A stretch of DNA of 64,000 nt from Paenibacillus faecis (GTDB lineage Bacteria > Bacillota > Bacilli > Paenibacillales > Paenibacillaceae): assembly GCF_008084145.1 (NCBI RefSeq), contig NZ_VSDO01000003.1, positions 796,001 to 860,000 on the forward strand, in the 5' to 3' direction. The number at the start of each line of letters is the position of its first letter. The stretch's first letter is position 1. Below, one piece after another: positions 47,617-57,542 of the stretch. A model generated the notes under the pieces. It ran no database searches and had not been told where the DNA came from. It was given only the letters and a program-made list of their open reading frames with translations. A program made the translations under genes and the position numbers.

Positions 47617-48555
47617 ATGTCATCGACGCAAGCTGCCCTAAAGAAGCCCCCGGCTTCGAAGCCGCAAAAGATGCGCTCCCTGCAGAGGGGGGAGACGCTG
47701 GCCGGCCTCCTGTTCGTCAGCCCGATGTTGATCGGCGTTTCGGTTCTGGTGCTGCTGCCGATTATCGCGACGGTCGTGCTGGGCTTCGCCGACTGGAACT
47801 TCGTTCAGGGCTGGGACGGTATTCGCTGGATCGGGCTGCAAAATTACGAGCATTTGCTCAGCGACTCCATGTTTCTGCGCTCGCTGCGCAACAACCTGAT
47901 TTTTTTGCTGACGGTCCCGGTCTATATGCTCATCTCCATGGTGCTGGCGATTCTCATTGACCGGTACGTCTACCTGAAGGGGTATTTCAAGGTCGCCTAT
48001 TTCATGCCGTACATCTCCAACATCGTGGCTGTCGCGGTCGTGTGGCAGGTGCTGTTCCAGCCTTCCTACGGTCCGATCAATGAAATGCTGAAGGCGCTCG
48101 GCATCTCCGATCCGCCCAAATGGATCGCCGATCCGAACTACGCGCTGATCTCGATCATGATGATTTCCGTCTGGATTTCCATCGGCTTTAACCTGATCAT
48201 TTATATCGCCGGCCTGCAGGCGATTCCGAAAGATCTGTACGAGGCGGCCGACATCGACGGGGCCAACGCCTGGGTTAAATTCCGCCGGATTACGCTGCCG
48301 CTGCTGTCGCCGACGTCCTTTTTCCTGCTGGTCACCGGGATCATTTCGACGTTCAAGGTATTTGATATTATCGCGGTGATGACGCAAGGTGGGCCGATCG
48401 GCTCGACGACGATGATGGTCTGGTACCTCTACGATACCGCCTTTGTCAACCTGAAGGTAGGCTATGCCTCCTCCATCGGGGTCGTCCTGTTCGCTTTCGT
48501 CATGCTGATCACGCTGATCCAATGGATCGCCCAGAAAAAATGGGTCAACTACTAG
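47617..48555 (+). CDS. Carbohydrate ABC transporter permease 1 (MalF/UgpA-type)
   Basis: A 312-residue permease with a 25-residue hydrophilic N terminus, six membrane helices and the EAA coupling motif EAADIDGANAWVKFRRITLP near residues 211-230. GAGGTG lies 6 bases before the ATG at 47617. It is the first gene of a sugar-import cluster after gyrB; no ATPase gene is present, so a shared MsmX-type ATPase is likely, which is common for Firmicute CUT1 transporters. Confidence 0.92.
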   Translation: MSSTQAALKKPPASKPQKMRSLQRGETLAGLLFVSPMLIGVSVLVLLPIIATVVLGFADWNFVQGWDGIRWIGLQNYEHLLSDSMFLRSLRNNLIFLLTVPVYMLISMVLAILIDRYVYLKGYFKVAYFMPYISNIVAVAVVWQVLFQPSYGPINEMLKALGISDPPKWIADPNYALISIMMISVWISIGFNLIIYIAGLQAIPKDLYEAADIDGANAWVKFRRITLPLLSPTSFFLLVTGIISTFKVFDIIAVMTQGGPIGSTTMMVWYLYDTAFVNLKVGYASSIGVVLFAFVMLITLIQWIAQKKWVNY

Positions 48556-48573
48556 CCGGGAGGAGGAAATTCG

Positions 48574-49413
48574 ATGCAAAAACGCATTTCAATCCATGGG
48601 CCGAAGCTGGGGTTGACCGTGGTCATGCTTGCCGTTAGTATTTTGTTTCTGCTTCCGTTTTTTTGGATGCTGATGACGTCTTTCAAAATCGAGAAGGATG
48701 TGTTTGTATACCCGATTGAGTGGATTCCGAGACAATGGAACGCGATCGCCAACTATAAGGAAGTGTGGTTCGGCCAGTATCCGTTCTACCTGTACTACTG
48801 GAATTCGATCAAGGTCAGTCTGATCACGACGTTGATCTCCTGTTTCGTCTCCAGCCTGGCCGCCTATGGATTCTCCAAGATCCGGTTCGCCGCGGGGCAA
48901 TGGCTGTTTTTGATCGTATTGGCCACCTACATGATTCCGGGACAGGCGATTCTGGTGCCGCAGTTTATTTTGTACCGCAATATCGGCTTGTTCGACAGCC
49001 ACCTGGGGCTTATTCTCATCGGCAGCTTCAGTGTGCTTGGAACATTCATGCTTCGGCAGTTTTTTATGGGAGTCCATCAGGATTTCATCGAATCGGCCAA
49101 AATTGACGGAGCCGGGCACTTCCGGATCTTCTGTTCGATCGGTCTTCCGCTGGTCAAGCCGGCGGTGGCCACATATGCGATCCTGCGTTTTATCTGGACG
49201 TGGAACGATTATCAGAACCCGCTGATTTTTTTGCGGACGGACAAATGGTTTACGCTGCCCCTGGCCATGCAGAAGTTTACGTCCATGAGCGGCGAGTTCT
49301 ACTCCCTGCAGATGGCCGGGGCCGTCTCCGCGATCTTCCCGCTGCTGCTGATTTTTATCATTGGGCAGAAGAGCGTGATCCAGGGCATTGCGCTGGGGGG
49401 CGTAAAGGGATAG
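48574..49413 (+). CDS. Carbohydrate ABC transporter permease 2 (MalG/UgpE-type)
   Basis: A 279-residue permease with six helices and the coupling motif ESAKIDGAGHFRIFCSIGLP near residues 171-190. It starts 18 bases after permease 1 with GGGAGGAGG before the ATG. It pairs with permease 1 as the channel of the importer. Confidence 0.93.
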   Translation: MQKRISIHGPKLGLTVVMLAVSILFLLPFFWMLMTSFKIEKDVFVYPIEWIPRQWNAIANYKEVWFGQYPFYLYYWNSIKVSLITTLISCFVSSLAAYGFSKIRFAAGQWLFLIVLATYMIPGQAILVPQFILYRNIGLFDSHLGLILIGSFSVLGTFMLRQFFMGVHQDFIESAKIDGAGHFRIFCSIGLPLVKPAVATYAILRFIWTWNDYQNPLIFLRTDKWFTLPLAMQKFTSMSGEFYSLQMAGAVSAIFPLLLIFIIGQKSVIQGIALGGVKG

Positions 49414-49466
49414 GCCAAAGAAGTCAAAATATTTTAAATAAAGTAAATATAGTGGGATTCGTCTTT

Positions 49467-49485
49467 TGTAAGCGTTTTATATAAT
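49467..49485 (+). promoter_or_regulatory. Promoter -10 with overlapping cre-like site
   Basis: TATAAT (49480-49485) lies about 40 bases before the binding-protein gene. TGTAAGCGTTTTAT (49467-49480) matches 12 of 14 positions of the CcpA cre consensus TGWAANCGNTNWCA. The -35 is weak. Confidence 0.45.
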
Positions 49486-49524
49486 GTGAGCTAACCGGAA
49501 TTTAATATGAGGAGGGGTTCATGG

Positions 49525-50928
49525 ATGATGAAGAAACGTGGGAAGACGCTGTTGGCAGCCGTGCTGATGATGAGTCTGTTGTCCGCTTGCGGCGGCGGGA
49601 ACGGGGGAACAACGGCCAATGGGGGAGGGGATTCTTCGGCAAGCCCGGGAGCGGGCGGGGGAAGCGGAGACGGCCAAAGCATCAACCTTCGCCTGTACAC
49701 CTACGGGACGGAGGAGGCGTACAATTGGAATCATACGCTCCGCGCTTATGAAGAATCCCATCCGGGCATCAAGATCGAATTGGTTCAGCTTAGCGAGAAA
49801 GGCGATACGCAAGAGGCCTTCAAAAAGCTGGACCTCGAGGCTGCTTCTTCCGCGCAAATGGACATTCTCATGTTCAGCGATCCGGCGGGTTACGCCCAGC
49901 GTGTGGCCTTGGGCATGGCCGAACCTTTGGATGAGTTTATCGCCAAGGACGGTTTTAAAGTGGAAGAGGACTATAAGGTCGACACCCGTTTGAACGGGAA
50001 GGTTTACGCGCTGCCGGGGAAGTTCAATCCGTGGTACGTCCTTTTGAACAAGAATCACCTGGAGGAGACGGGATTGGAAGTGCCTGCCGATTGGACCTGG
50101 GCGGAGTTTGCCGATTACGCGAAAAAGTTAACCCAGGGCGAGGGGGCGTCCAAGCGCTACGGCACCTATTTCCATGGGCCCCAAGCGGGGGGATGGATGG
50201 AATACTTGAAACTGATGATGGAGAATCAGCCGGAGAACGCCGACTTTCTGAAGGCCGACGGTTCGTCCAATCTGGATGACCCCAATTTCCGAAAAACCTT
50301 GGAACTTCGCGTACGGATGGAAAAAGAGGATAAGTCCTCCGTCCCATACACGGATATGATTTCGCAGAAACTGGCGTACCGGACGCAATTTTTTAACGAG
50401 TCGGCCAGTATGCTGCTGATCGGCAGCTGGATGAACACCGAAATCGGCGGAACGGACAAAGTACCGCTGAACTTCAATGTCGCCGTGGCGCCATTTCCGA
50501 AGAACACCCCCGAGGACGAAACCGGCTTGACCCCGGTAACTACCGACTACGTGGCCGTCGCCGCCAAATCCAAGCATAAGCAGGAGGCGTATGACTTTGT
50601 CCGGTGGTATACGACGGAGGGGCAGATCGTGCAGGGCAAAAACATCCCGGCCTGGAACCAGGTCGGCAGCGAACAGGTTCAAGGCATTATCGACACCATC
50701 TTAAGCGGGACGAAGAATCCGGAAAAGGTGGACAAAAAGTCGCTGGTCGATACCTTGATGGTGTCCAAGGCTTCGGCGATCATTCCGCCGGCTTCTTATC
50801 AGTCCGAAGTCTATGAAGCGATTAATGAGGAATACGAAAAGCTGATCCTGGGCAATCAGGACATCGAAGCGACGATCAAAAACAGCCAGGAGCGCGTCGC
50901 CAAAATCATTGAATCCAACCAAAAATAA
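49525..50928 (+). CDS. Carbohydrate-binding lipoprotein (SBP family 1)
   Basis: Extracellular binding protein of 467 residues for the adjacent permeases. Signal peptide with lipobox LSAC and Cys 22, a Gly/Ser-rich linker (23-45), then the family 1 fold (LRLYTYGTEEAYNWNHTLRAY at its start). I chose the ATG at 49525 because GGAGGGG ends 7 bases earlier; an upstream in-frame ATG at 49507 has no ribosome site. Oligosaccharide ligand inferred from the neighbouring lyase and GH88 genes. Confidence 0.9.
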   Translation: MMKKRGKTLLAAVLMMSLLSACGGGNGGTTANGGGDSSASPGAGGGSGDGQSINLRLYTYGTEEAYNWNHTLRAYEESHPGIKIELVQLSEKGDTQEAFKKLDLEAASSAQMDILMFSDPAGYAQRVALGMAEPLDEFIAKDGFKVEEDYKVDTRLNGKVYALPGKFNPWYVLLNKNHLEETGLEVPADWTWAEFADYAKKLTQGEGASKRYGTYFHGPQAGGWMEYLKLMMENQPENADFLKADGSSNLDDPNFRKTLELRVRMEKEDKSSVPYTDMISQKLAYRTQFFNESASMLLIGSWMNTEIGGTDKVPLNFNVAVAPFPKNTPEDETGLTPVTTDYVAVAAKSKHKQEAYDFVRWYTTEGQIVQGKNIPAWNQVGSEQVQGIIDTILSGTKNPEKVDKKSLVDTLMVSKASAIIPPASYQSEVYEAINEEYEKLILGNQDIEATIKNSQERVAKIIESNQK

Positions 50929-50937
50929 TTTGCTATA

Positions 50938-52823
50938 ATGATTCAAAAACAGGGGACGGAAGCATCGTCCCCCTCTTTGTCCAAGGGGGCCCGGTCCGGT
51001 ATGTTGGAATACCTGAACAAAAGGCTGCCGCGGTCGATCCGCAGCAGGCTCATCCTCGCTTCCCTGGCCTGCATTCTTCTGCCGGCGGCGTTTACGCTCA
51101 GCATCTATAATTCGCTCACGGAGAAGGCCGTGAGACAGCAGGCGGCAACCAATGCGGAGAATGCGCTGGAACTGGTCAACGGATCGGTAACCCAACGAAT
51201 GGGGGGATGCTCAATATCGTGAATTATATTCAGGTCAATTCGGGCCTGAATACCTATTTCAAACTTGTGGCGTCCGGAAATGAGGGCGGTGATCCGTACA
51301 GCCGTTTTACGGAAGCCAATCGGGTACTGGAACAGCTCGACAGCTTGACCGTGCTCGGGGAGCGGAGCTATGTCACCGTCCTTTTGACGAACGGGTCGTA
51401 TTATATGAATTATTCGGTAAGCGATTACAATCCGCTGGACTGGATGGACCGCCCGTGGTTCGAGAAGCTTAACAGCTTGCGGGGGCTGGAGTCGTATTGG
51501 ACCGGACCCGAGCCGACGACCTTCAATTACGACAAGTTCGATCACCCCTACCAAATATCGGTGGCCCGTCCCCTGAGGCGCGGAGATTCGGAGATTTACG
51601 GGTATGTCATCGTCACGGTGATGGAGGATCAATTCAATCAGATTTTTCGCAAATTGTCGGCCGGACAGGAGGTCCTCCTGACAGATGCTGCGGGAACGAT
51701 TGTTTCCCATCGTAATCCTGAGCGGGTCGGAGCCTCCTTTACCTATGCATCCCCCGAAGGGGATGCCCGGTCTTCCTTGATCCGCAAAGGGAAGGAAACT
51801 TACCTGCTGACCGAACGAAATATCCCTATGGCGGGATGGCGGCTCATTATGATGCAGCCCTACAAGGAGGCCATCGTCAATATCAGCTCGATTTTCAATA
51901 AAGTGTTCTTGTTTCAAATGGTCTCGTTCGCCGTGTTCCTGCTGATTCTGATTTGCCTTGTTCGTGCGTTTACCCAACCGCTGGTTCGCCTAAGTAAAGT
52001 GACCACGGCGGTGCAGCGGGGAAATCTGGAGGTCCGTACGGGGGTCCGGGGAAACGACGAAATCGGCCGGCTCGGCCTATTGTTCGACCAAATGCTCGAC
52101 CGGGTCAAGGAAATGATCGCGGAAATTTCCGCAAGTCAGGCCCGTAAGCGTAATGCCGAACTCAAAATGCTCCAGGCCCAGATCAACCCCCATTTTTTAT
52201 TCAATGTGCTGAACTCGATCCGCATGAAAATCATGAAGCATGGCGATCTGGAGAGCGCCAAAATGGTGGGGTCGCTCTCGGTACTCTTGCGAATGACGGT
52301 CAGCCGCGAGGAGGACGAAATTACGCTGCATGAAGAGATCGATCTGGTCTCCCATTACGTCAGCCTGATGAATTTGCGGCAGCGGGAGGCGGCTCTGCTG
52401 GATTTGCAGATCGATCCGGAGGCGTTTCTCGTGCGGGTACCGCGGTTTATTCTGCAGCCAGTGGTGGAGAACGCGCTCATTCACGGGCTGCGGCAGCGGG
52501 CGGGATTGATCACCATAAGGGCGGTTTTGAGGGCCGGAGAGGTCATTCTGTCGGTATACGACAACGGAGGGGGAATGCCGCCCGAACGGCTTGCCGATAT
52601 CCGAACGAAGCTGGCCGAAGGGACGCTCCCGGCGGAAGGCCAAGAACGGGGCGGCCACTTTTCGGGAATCGGGCTCCATAATGTCGCGGAACGGATGGCG
52701 ATGATCCATGGCGAGGCATTCCGCATGCATATTTCCAGCGAGCCGGGGAGCGGCACGGTTATAGAAATGCATTTTCCTCAAAGGGAGGGAGCTCGCGATG
52801 TACAACGTGATGCTGGTGGATGA
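50938..52823 (+). pseudogene. YesM-like sensor histidine kinase, frameshifted in a G6 tract
   Basis: Two overlapping frames together encode a complete kinase of about 628 residues. The first (50938-51222) has the N-terminal membrane helix (RLILASLACILLPAAFTLS). The second (from about 51207) has the extracellular sensor domain, a second helix (MVSFAVFLLILICLV), a HAMP domain, the His-kinase motif LQAQINPHFLFNVLNSIR and ATPase motifs VVENALIHG and DNGGGMPP. The break is at GGGGGG (51201-51206); one added G joins the frames exactly. It may be a sequencing error, a real null allele or a variable tract. The first start is uncertain: ATG 50938 has no ribosome site, and ATG 51001 is an alternative. 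It overlaps the response regulator by 26 bp. Confidence 0.85.
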
Positions 52824-54408
52824 CGATTATCCTGTGTTGGAGCTGCTGTCGGAGACCATTCAGTGGGAGCGGCTCGGCCTGAGGTTAATGGGAACGCATG
52901 AGAACGGCTGGAACGCCTGGGAACATGCGCAGCGGGAAATGCCGGATATTCTGATCACCGATATCGGGATGCCGAAGATGGATGGGCTCGAGCTGTCGGA
53001 AAAGATTCGCGGAATCCGGCCGAACGTGAGAATCGCGATTTTGTCTTGTCATCATGAGTTTGACTATGCCCTAAAGGCGATGCGGCTCCGGGTCCAGGAT
53101 TATTTGCTGAAGGATACGCTGGTTCCCGAGGATCTGGCGGCGCTGTTGGCCCGGTTCAAGGAGAGCATCGAGCAGGAGCATCAGATCGGCTGGGAACAAA
53201 CCCGGATGAGGCACCTGGCTGCGGAAACCCGCGAACTGCGGAAGGTCCAGAAATTCAAGCTTTTTATCGATCAGCCGCTCCTGTTTCCCGGTCAATGGAC
53301 GGGGGAGCTACGGGAATACGGCCTATTTACGGAAGGACGCTTCTGTCTGCCTGTCGTCGGACATCTGGAGGATTACTCCTCGGTGAAACAGCGATTCACT
53401 TCGGACGAAACGCTGCATTTTGCCGTGAGCAACGTCATGAACGAGGCTATGGAAAATCTCGAGCCGAGAGGGGTCCATATCGGTTATCAGGCGCGGACTT
53501 CATTATTGCTGTTTTCTTACCGTCCGGGCATCCAAACCAATGTGTATGAGACAGCGTCAGCCGCATTAAGGGAAATCGGAGTCACCTTGAACCGGGTGCT
53601 AAAGATCCGCATGTCCTTCATTCTGGGGCAAGGCTGCGCTTCACCCGTCGAGTTGAAGGCTTCCTTGGGAGAACTGCTCGGGGAGGGGCAGCGCTTCTAC
53701 CTTGAACCGGGGACGATTTCAAAGCGGGAAAAGCCCCTTCCCGTTCCTCCCGGAGGTCCGCCGAATCTGTTTGCCGAATACGGCCGGGCCAGCCAGGAGC
53801 TGCGGGAGGTGCTGCTCGGATCGCGGCCCTGCCGGGCCACCGAGGTGGCGGAGGCCTGGATCGGACGCATCCGCGAACGGCGTTATCCACCGGAGATGGT
53901 CAAGGATTGGACGCTCAAGCTGCTGCTGGACTTAAAGCTGAAACTGCACTCCTTGCAGGCGGTCCGTCCTTCCTATTCGGCCGATACGCTGCACAAGGAA
54001 CTGATGGATATCGCCTCCTTGGCGGAACTCCGCCAATGGCTGATTCACCATTTGACCGGGATCGCCGGCTTGAAAAACGCGGGGTCCGGCATGAGCAAGC
54101 GGCCGGAAGTGGCGGAAGCCTGCCGGTACGTCTCGCTGCGTCTTCATACGCGAATCTGCCTGGATGAGGTGGCGGAGCATCTCTATCTGAATCCCAGCTA
54201 TTTTAGCAGGCTGTTTAAGAAGGAAACCGGAATGACGTTTATCGAATATGTGACGAGCATGAAAATGGAACGGGCCAAGGAGCTGTTGGATGCCACAAAC
54301 CATACGGTCGGCGAGATCTGCGAGCGGCTGGGCTACGATAATCAGAGCTATTTCATCAAGACGTTTAAGTCCTATGCGGGAATGACGCCTGCCGAATATC
54401 GGGGATAA
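52798..54408 (+). CDS. YesN-like response regulator (REC plus AraC HTH)
   Basis: A 536-residue regulator: receiver domain (1-120) with Asp cluster DDD at 8-10 and phospho-acceptor Asp 55 in ILITDIGMPKMDG, a long middle region (about 130-430) of uncertain fold, and a C-terminal AraC-type double helix-turn-helix (about 437-536: LDEVAEHLYLNPSYFSRLFK, then RLGYDNQSYFIKTFKSYAGM). Strong AAAGGGAGGGAG before the ATG. It pairs with the overlapping kinase to control the adjacent transporter and enzyme genes. Confidence 0.93.
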   Translation: MYNVMLVDDDYPVLELLSETIQWERLGLRLMGTHENGWNAWEHAQREMPDILITDIGMPKMDGLELSEKIRGIRPNVRIAILSCHHEFDYALKAMRLRVQDYLLKDTLVPEDLAALLARFKESIEQEHQIGWEQTRMRHLAAETRELRKVQKFKLFIDQPLLFPGQWTGELREYGLFTEGRFCLPVVGHLEDYSSVKQRFTSDETLHFAVSNVMNEAMENLEPRGVHIGYQARTSLLLFSYRPGIQTNVYETASAALREIGVTLNRVLKIRMSFILGQGCASPVELKASLGELLGEGQRFYLEPGTISKREKPLPVPPGGPPNLFAEYGRASQELREVLLGSRPCRATEVAEAWIGRIRERRYPPEMVKDWTLKLLLDLKLKLHSLQAVRPSYSADTLHKELMDIASLAELRQWLIHHLTGIAGLKNAGSGMSKRPEVAEACRYVSLRLHTRICLDEVAEHLYLNPSYFSRLFKKETGMTFIEYVTSMKMERAKELLDATNHTVGEICERLGYDNQSYFIKTFKSYAGMTPAEYRG

Positions 54409-54448
54409 CTTCATGCGGCCCGGCCTTTTTCAGGAAGGGAGGTTGGAT

Positions 54449-56293
54449 ATGGACCATTTGGACAGAAGGACCCTCCGGGAGATCGTGGATCGCATGGCAC
54501 CCGCCGATTTGCATCTTTACTATGTTTCGGGGGATGCGGCGAAATTTTGGCGAAACGTACGAGCGCACGAGGCTTACCGGCAAGATCTTGAGGAAATCGA
54601 ATCGGAAGGAGAACGATTGTTGGGGGAAGAGCTGCCGGAGCTGGGCTACGGGTTGTTTTCCATTTTTCGGGATACCGGGTCGCGACTGGAGTATGAGCGG
54701 GTTTATTTTGAGCGGAGGAGAAGATTGAACACCTTTGCCTTGCTTTGTTTGTCGGCCCCTGACTCCATGCTCTACGAATCCCATCTCCATGAAGCGATCT
54801 GGTCGATTTGCCGGGAGTACAGCTGGTGTCTGCCCGCCCATTTAGGCGAGAACGACGATCCGGTACAGTCGATCGACTTGTTCTCCGCTGAGACGGGATT
54901 CACGCTCGCCGAAATATCCCTGCTCCTTGGTGAAAGGCTGCCGAAGCGGTTACGGTATCTGATCGAGGGGGAAGTGAATCGGAGGGTGCTAGGGCCGTTT
55001 TTGGCAGGCGGGGGGTATTCTTGGGAGAGGGCCACCCACAATTGGTCGGCGGTGTGTGCGGGGTCCGTCGGGGCCACGGCATTGCTGTTGGAGTGTGGAA
55101 AGGAAGCGCTTACCGACGTGCTGCTCCGGGTCCAGGCCAGCCTGGAGTGGTATTTGCGGGGATTCGGTGAAGATGGGGCCTGTCTCGAAGGGCTCGGTTA
55201 TTGGAATTACGGATTCGGCTACTTCGTCTATTTCGCGGACCTGCTGCGTTCAAGAACACGCGGTGAATTGGATTGGTTCGCTCGGGGGAAGGTGCGGCGA
55301 ATCGCGTCTTTTCCGCAAAAATGCTACCTGGGAGGAAGGGCGGTCGCCAATTTTTCCGATTCGCCGCCTACCCATCCGATCCAGGTGGGGCTCTCCCATA
55401 AGCTGGCGGAGTACTATCCGGAATTGGAACTACCGCCTGCGGATCTGCGCGCCGATTATCGTGACGACCACTGCAGCCGATGGGCCCCGGCGCTGCGAAA
55501 TCTGATCTGGCGAAATCCCGCCGCTATCGGAGGCAAGCGGGAGTGGGACAGCGCCGCCTGCTATATGCCCGATGCGCAGTGGCTCATCTCCCGCTACCGG
55601 AGTCCAGCGGGAATGTTCGGGTTTGCCGCCAAGGGAGGGCATAACGGGGAGCCGCACAACCACAACGATCTCGGCCACTTTATGCTGCTGGCCGACGGAG
55701 TGGCGCTGGTGGCGGATCTGGGGTGCGGGGAGTACACCGCCGACTACTTCGGGGCCGGCCGGTACATGTACGCCTGCAACGGGTCCCAGGGCCATGCGGT
55801 TCCCGTGATCGACGGACACGGGCAGGAGGCGGGCGAAGAACGGGCCGCGGCGGTGCTGGAGGCTTCCACAGGGGAGATGGAGGACAGGTTTAGGCTGGAG
55901 CTTGCCGGAGCCTATCCGCGGGCTTCCGCGCCGAAATCATACATCCGCTCCTTTGCATGGCATAAATCGGAGCTGCCGGTGCTGGAGCTGCAGGATCTGT
56001 TTCATTTTGCCCGGCCGCCGGGATCGCTGATCGAACGGATTGTCACTTTGGCTCCGTCGGCGATCGATCAGGCTCAGGGGGTGGTTATTCTGTCGCCCCC
56101 GCAAAAGGAGACAGGGGCGGTTTCGGCCCGCAAACTGCGGTTGCGGTACGATCCCTCCCTCCTCAGTGCCCGTGCGGAGGAGCAGAGCTACCGGGACCAT
56201 TTTGGCCGGGATACGGTTTGGTATGCGCTAGATTTCCACGTGGAACATCCGCGGGAAGAATTTCAAGTCGGTTTCCGGTTCGAATTTATTTGA
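54449..56293 (+). CDS. Heparinase II/III-family protein (polysaccharide lyase-like)
   Basis: A 614-residue protein with an N-terminal alpha/alpha toroid (about 60-370) and a C-terminal beta-sandwich region containing the heparinase II/III signature GFAAKGGHNGEPHNHNDLGH, rich in His and Asn expected at the active site. No signal peptide is seen, so it acts on imported oligosaccharide in the cytoplasm. I chose the ATG at 54449, about 6 bases after GGAAGGGAGG; an upstream in-frame ATG at 54413 is unsupported. Substrate (heparin-like, hyaluronan-like or other uronide) is not determined. Confidence 0.88.
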   Translation: MDHLDRRTLREIVDRMAPADLHLYYVSGDAAKFWRNVRAHEAYRQDLEEIESEGERLLGEELPELGYGLFSIFRDTGSRLEYERVYFERRRRLNTFALLCLSAPDSMLYESHLHEAIWSICREYSWCLPAHLGENDDPVQSIDLFSAETGFTLAEISLLLGERLPKRLRYLIEGEVNRRVLGPFLAGGGYSWERATHNWSAVCAGSVGATALLLECGKEALTDVLLRVQASLEWYLRGFGEDGACLEGLGYWNYGFGYFVYFADLLRSRTRGELDWFARGKVRRIASFPQKCYLGGRAVANFSDSPPTHPIQVGLSHKLAEYYPELELPPADLRADYRDDHCSRWAPALRNLIWRNPAAIGGKREWDSAACYMPDAQWLISRYRSPAGMFGFAAKGGHNGEPHNHNDLGHFMLLADGVALVADLGCGEYTADYFGAGRYMYACNGSQGHAVPVIDGHGQEAGEERAAAVLEASTGEMEDRFRLELAGAYPRASAPKSYIRSFAWHKSELPVLELQDLFHFARPPGSLIERIVTLAPSAIDQAQGVVILSPPQKETGAVSARKLRLRYDPSLLSARAEEQSYRDHFGRDTVWYALDFHVEHPREEFQVGFRFEFI

Positions 56294-56325
56294 TGATTAA
56301 GCCAAATGAAAGGGGAGCAGGTAAC

Positions 56326-57456
56326 GTGACGGAAAACCTTGCATGGGCGGAAGAGGCCTGGAATCAGGGGCTGACAAAGACGAGGCACAACAGCCGGCGT
56401 ATAGGAGCGGGATTTCCCCACGCCAGTCAAGGGGGAAAATACGACTTGGCGGAGCCCGCCTGGTGGACGGCCGGGTTTTGGCCCGGCATGCTGTGGCTGT
56501 TTTATAACGGCAGCGGAGACGACTCTCTGAGAGCGTTGGCCGAACAATGCGAAGCACAGCTGGATGAAGTGCTGGACGCATTCATCCGTTTGGACCATGA
56601 CATCGGTTTTATGTGGACGCTGACGAGCGTGGCCTCCTTTAAGCTGCTCGGCAGCGAAACTTCGAAGCTTCGCGCTCTGAAGGCGGCGAATTATTTGGCC
56701 GCCCGGTTCAATTTGAAGGGGCGGTACATCCGCGCCTGGAATCCCTGGTATGAAGGGGACGAGAACGCCGGTTGGGCGATCATCGACTGCTGCATGAATA
56801 TGCCGCTGCTGTTTTGGGCCTCGGAAACAACCGGAGATCCGCGGTTCCGGCATATCGCCGAGGCGCATATGGATACCGTCCTGACTCAGTTCGTCCGTCC
56901 CGACGGCTCGGTCTATCATATCATCCGGTTCGATCCGGTAACCGGCGAGCGGATGGAAGGTCTCGGCGGGCAGGGCTATGCGCCGGAGTCGGCCTGGTCC
57001 CGGGGAACCGCCTGGGCGATCTACGGGCTTACGCTGGCTTACCACCATACCGGGAAGTTGGATTATCTGGACGCCGCCAAACGGGTCGCGCATTTTTTCC
57101 TGGCACAGCTCCCCGAGGACCATGTGCCCCATTGGGATTTCCGGGCCCCGGTGGAGGCGAGGATTTACCGGGACTCCTCCGCCGGGGCCTGCGCGGCCAG
57201 CGGCCTGCTGCTGCTGGCTGAGAAGTTGGGCGAGACGGAAGGGGAGGCTTACCGCGGATCCGCCGAACGAATCCTGAGGTCGCTGTATCAAAACTACGGA
57301 ACTTGGGACGACCCGAACGAGGAAGGACTGCTCTTACACGGAACCAGCCACTACCCTGAGGGGAAAAACATCGATGTTCCACTGATTTACGGCGATTTTT
57401 TCTATGTGGAGGGATTGGCCCGTTTAACGGGGAAGGGCCCTTTTTATTGGGAATAG
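56326..57456 (+). CDS. Unsaturated glucuronyl hydrolase (GH88)
   Basis: Removes the 4,5-unsaturated uronic acid that lyases leave at the non-reducing end of oligosaccharides. The 376-residue protein has the GH88 alpha6/alpha6-barrel motifs HDIGFMWTLTSV (Asp about residue 87) and IIDCCMNMPLLFWASE (Asp about 150), the two catalytic-site aspartates of the family. No signal peptide. The start is GTG at 56326, 8 bases after GGGGAG; an ATG at 56293 overlapping the upstream stop as TGATG is possible. Follows the lyase-like gene directly. Confidence 0.92.
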   Translation: MTENLAWAEEAWNQGLTKTRHNSRRIGAGFPHASQGGKYDLAEPAWWTAGFWPGMLWLFYNGSGDDSLRALAEQCEAQLDEVLDAFIRLDHDIGFMWTLTSVASFKLLGSETSKLRALKAANYLAARFNLKGRYIRAWNPWYEGDENAGWAIIDCCMNMPLLFWASETTGDPRFRHIAEAHMDTVLTQFVRPDGSVYHIIRFDPVTGERMEGLGGQGYAPESAWSRGTAWAIYGLTLAYHHTGKLDYLDAAKRVAHFFLAQLPEDHVPHWDFRAPVEARIYRDSSAGACAASGLLLLAEKLGETEGEAYRGSAERILRSLYQNYGTWDDPNEEGLLLHGTSHYPEGKNIDVPLIYGDFFYVEGLARLTGKGPFYWE

Positions 57457-57542
57457 GCGGGGGATAAGAGGCTGAGAAAAAGTTAACGTGAGGTTTTCCC
57501 GTACATGTTTAGCGAGACCAAGAATGAGAGGAGCGATAACCT

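Noticed and set aside
56232..56247. parS-like sequence in the lyase-like gene
   Set aside because: Three mismatches to the 16-base consensus; only the inner bases match.
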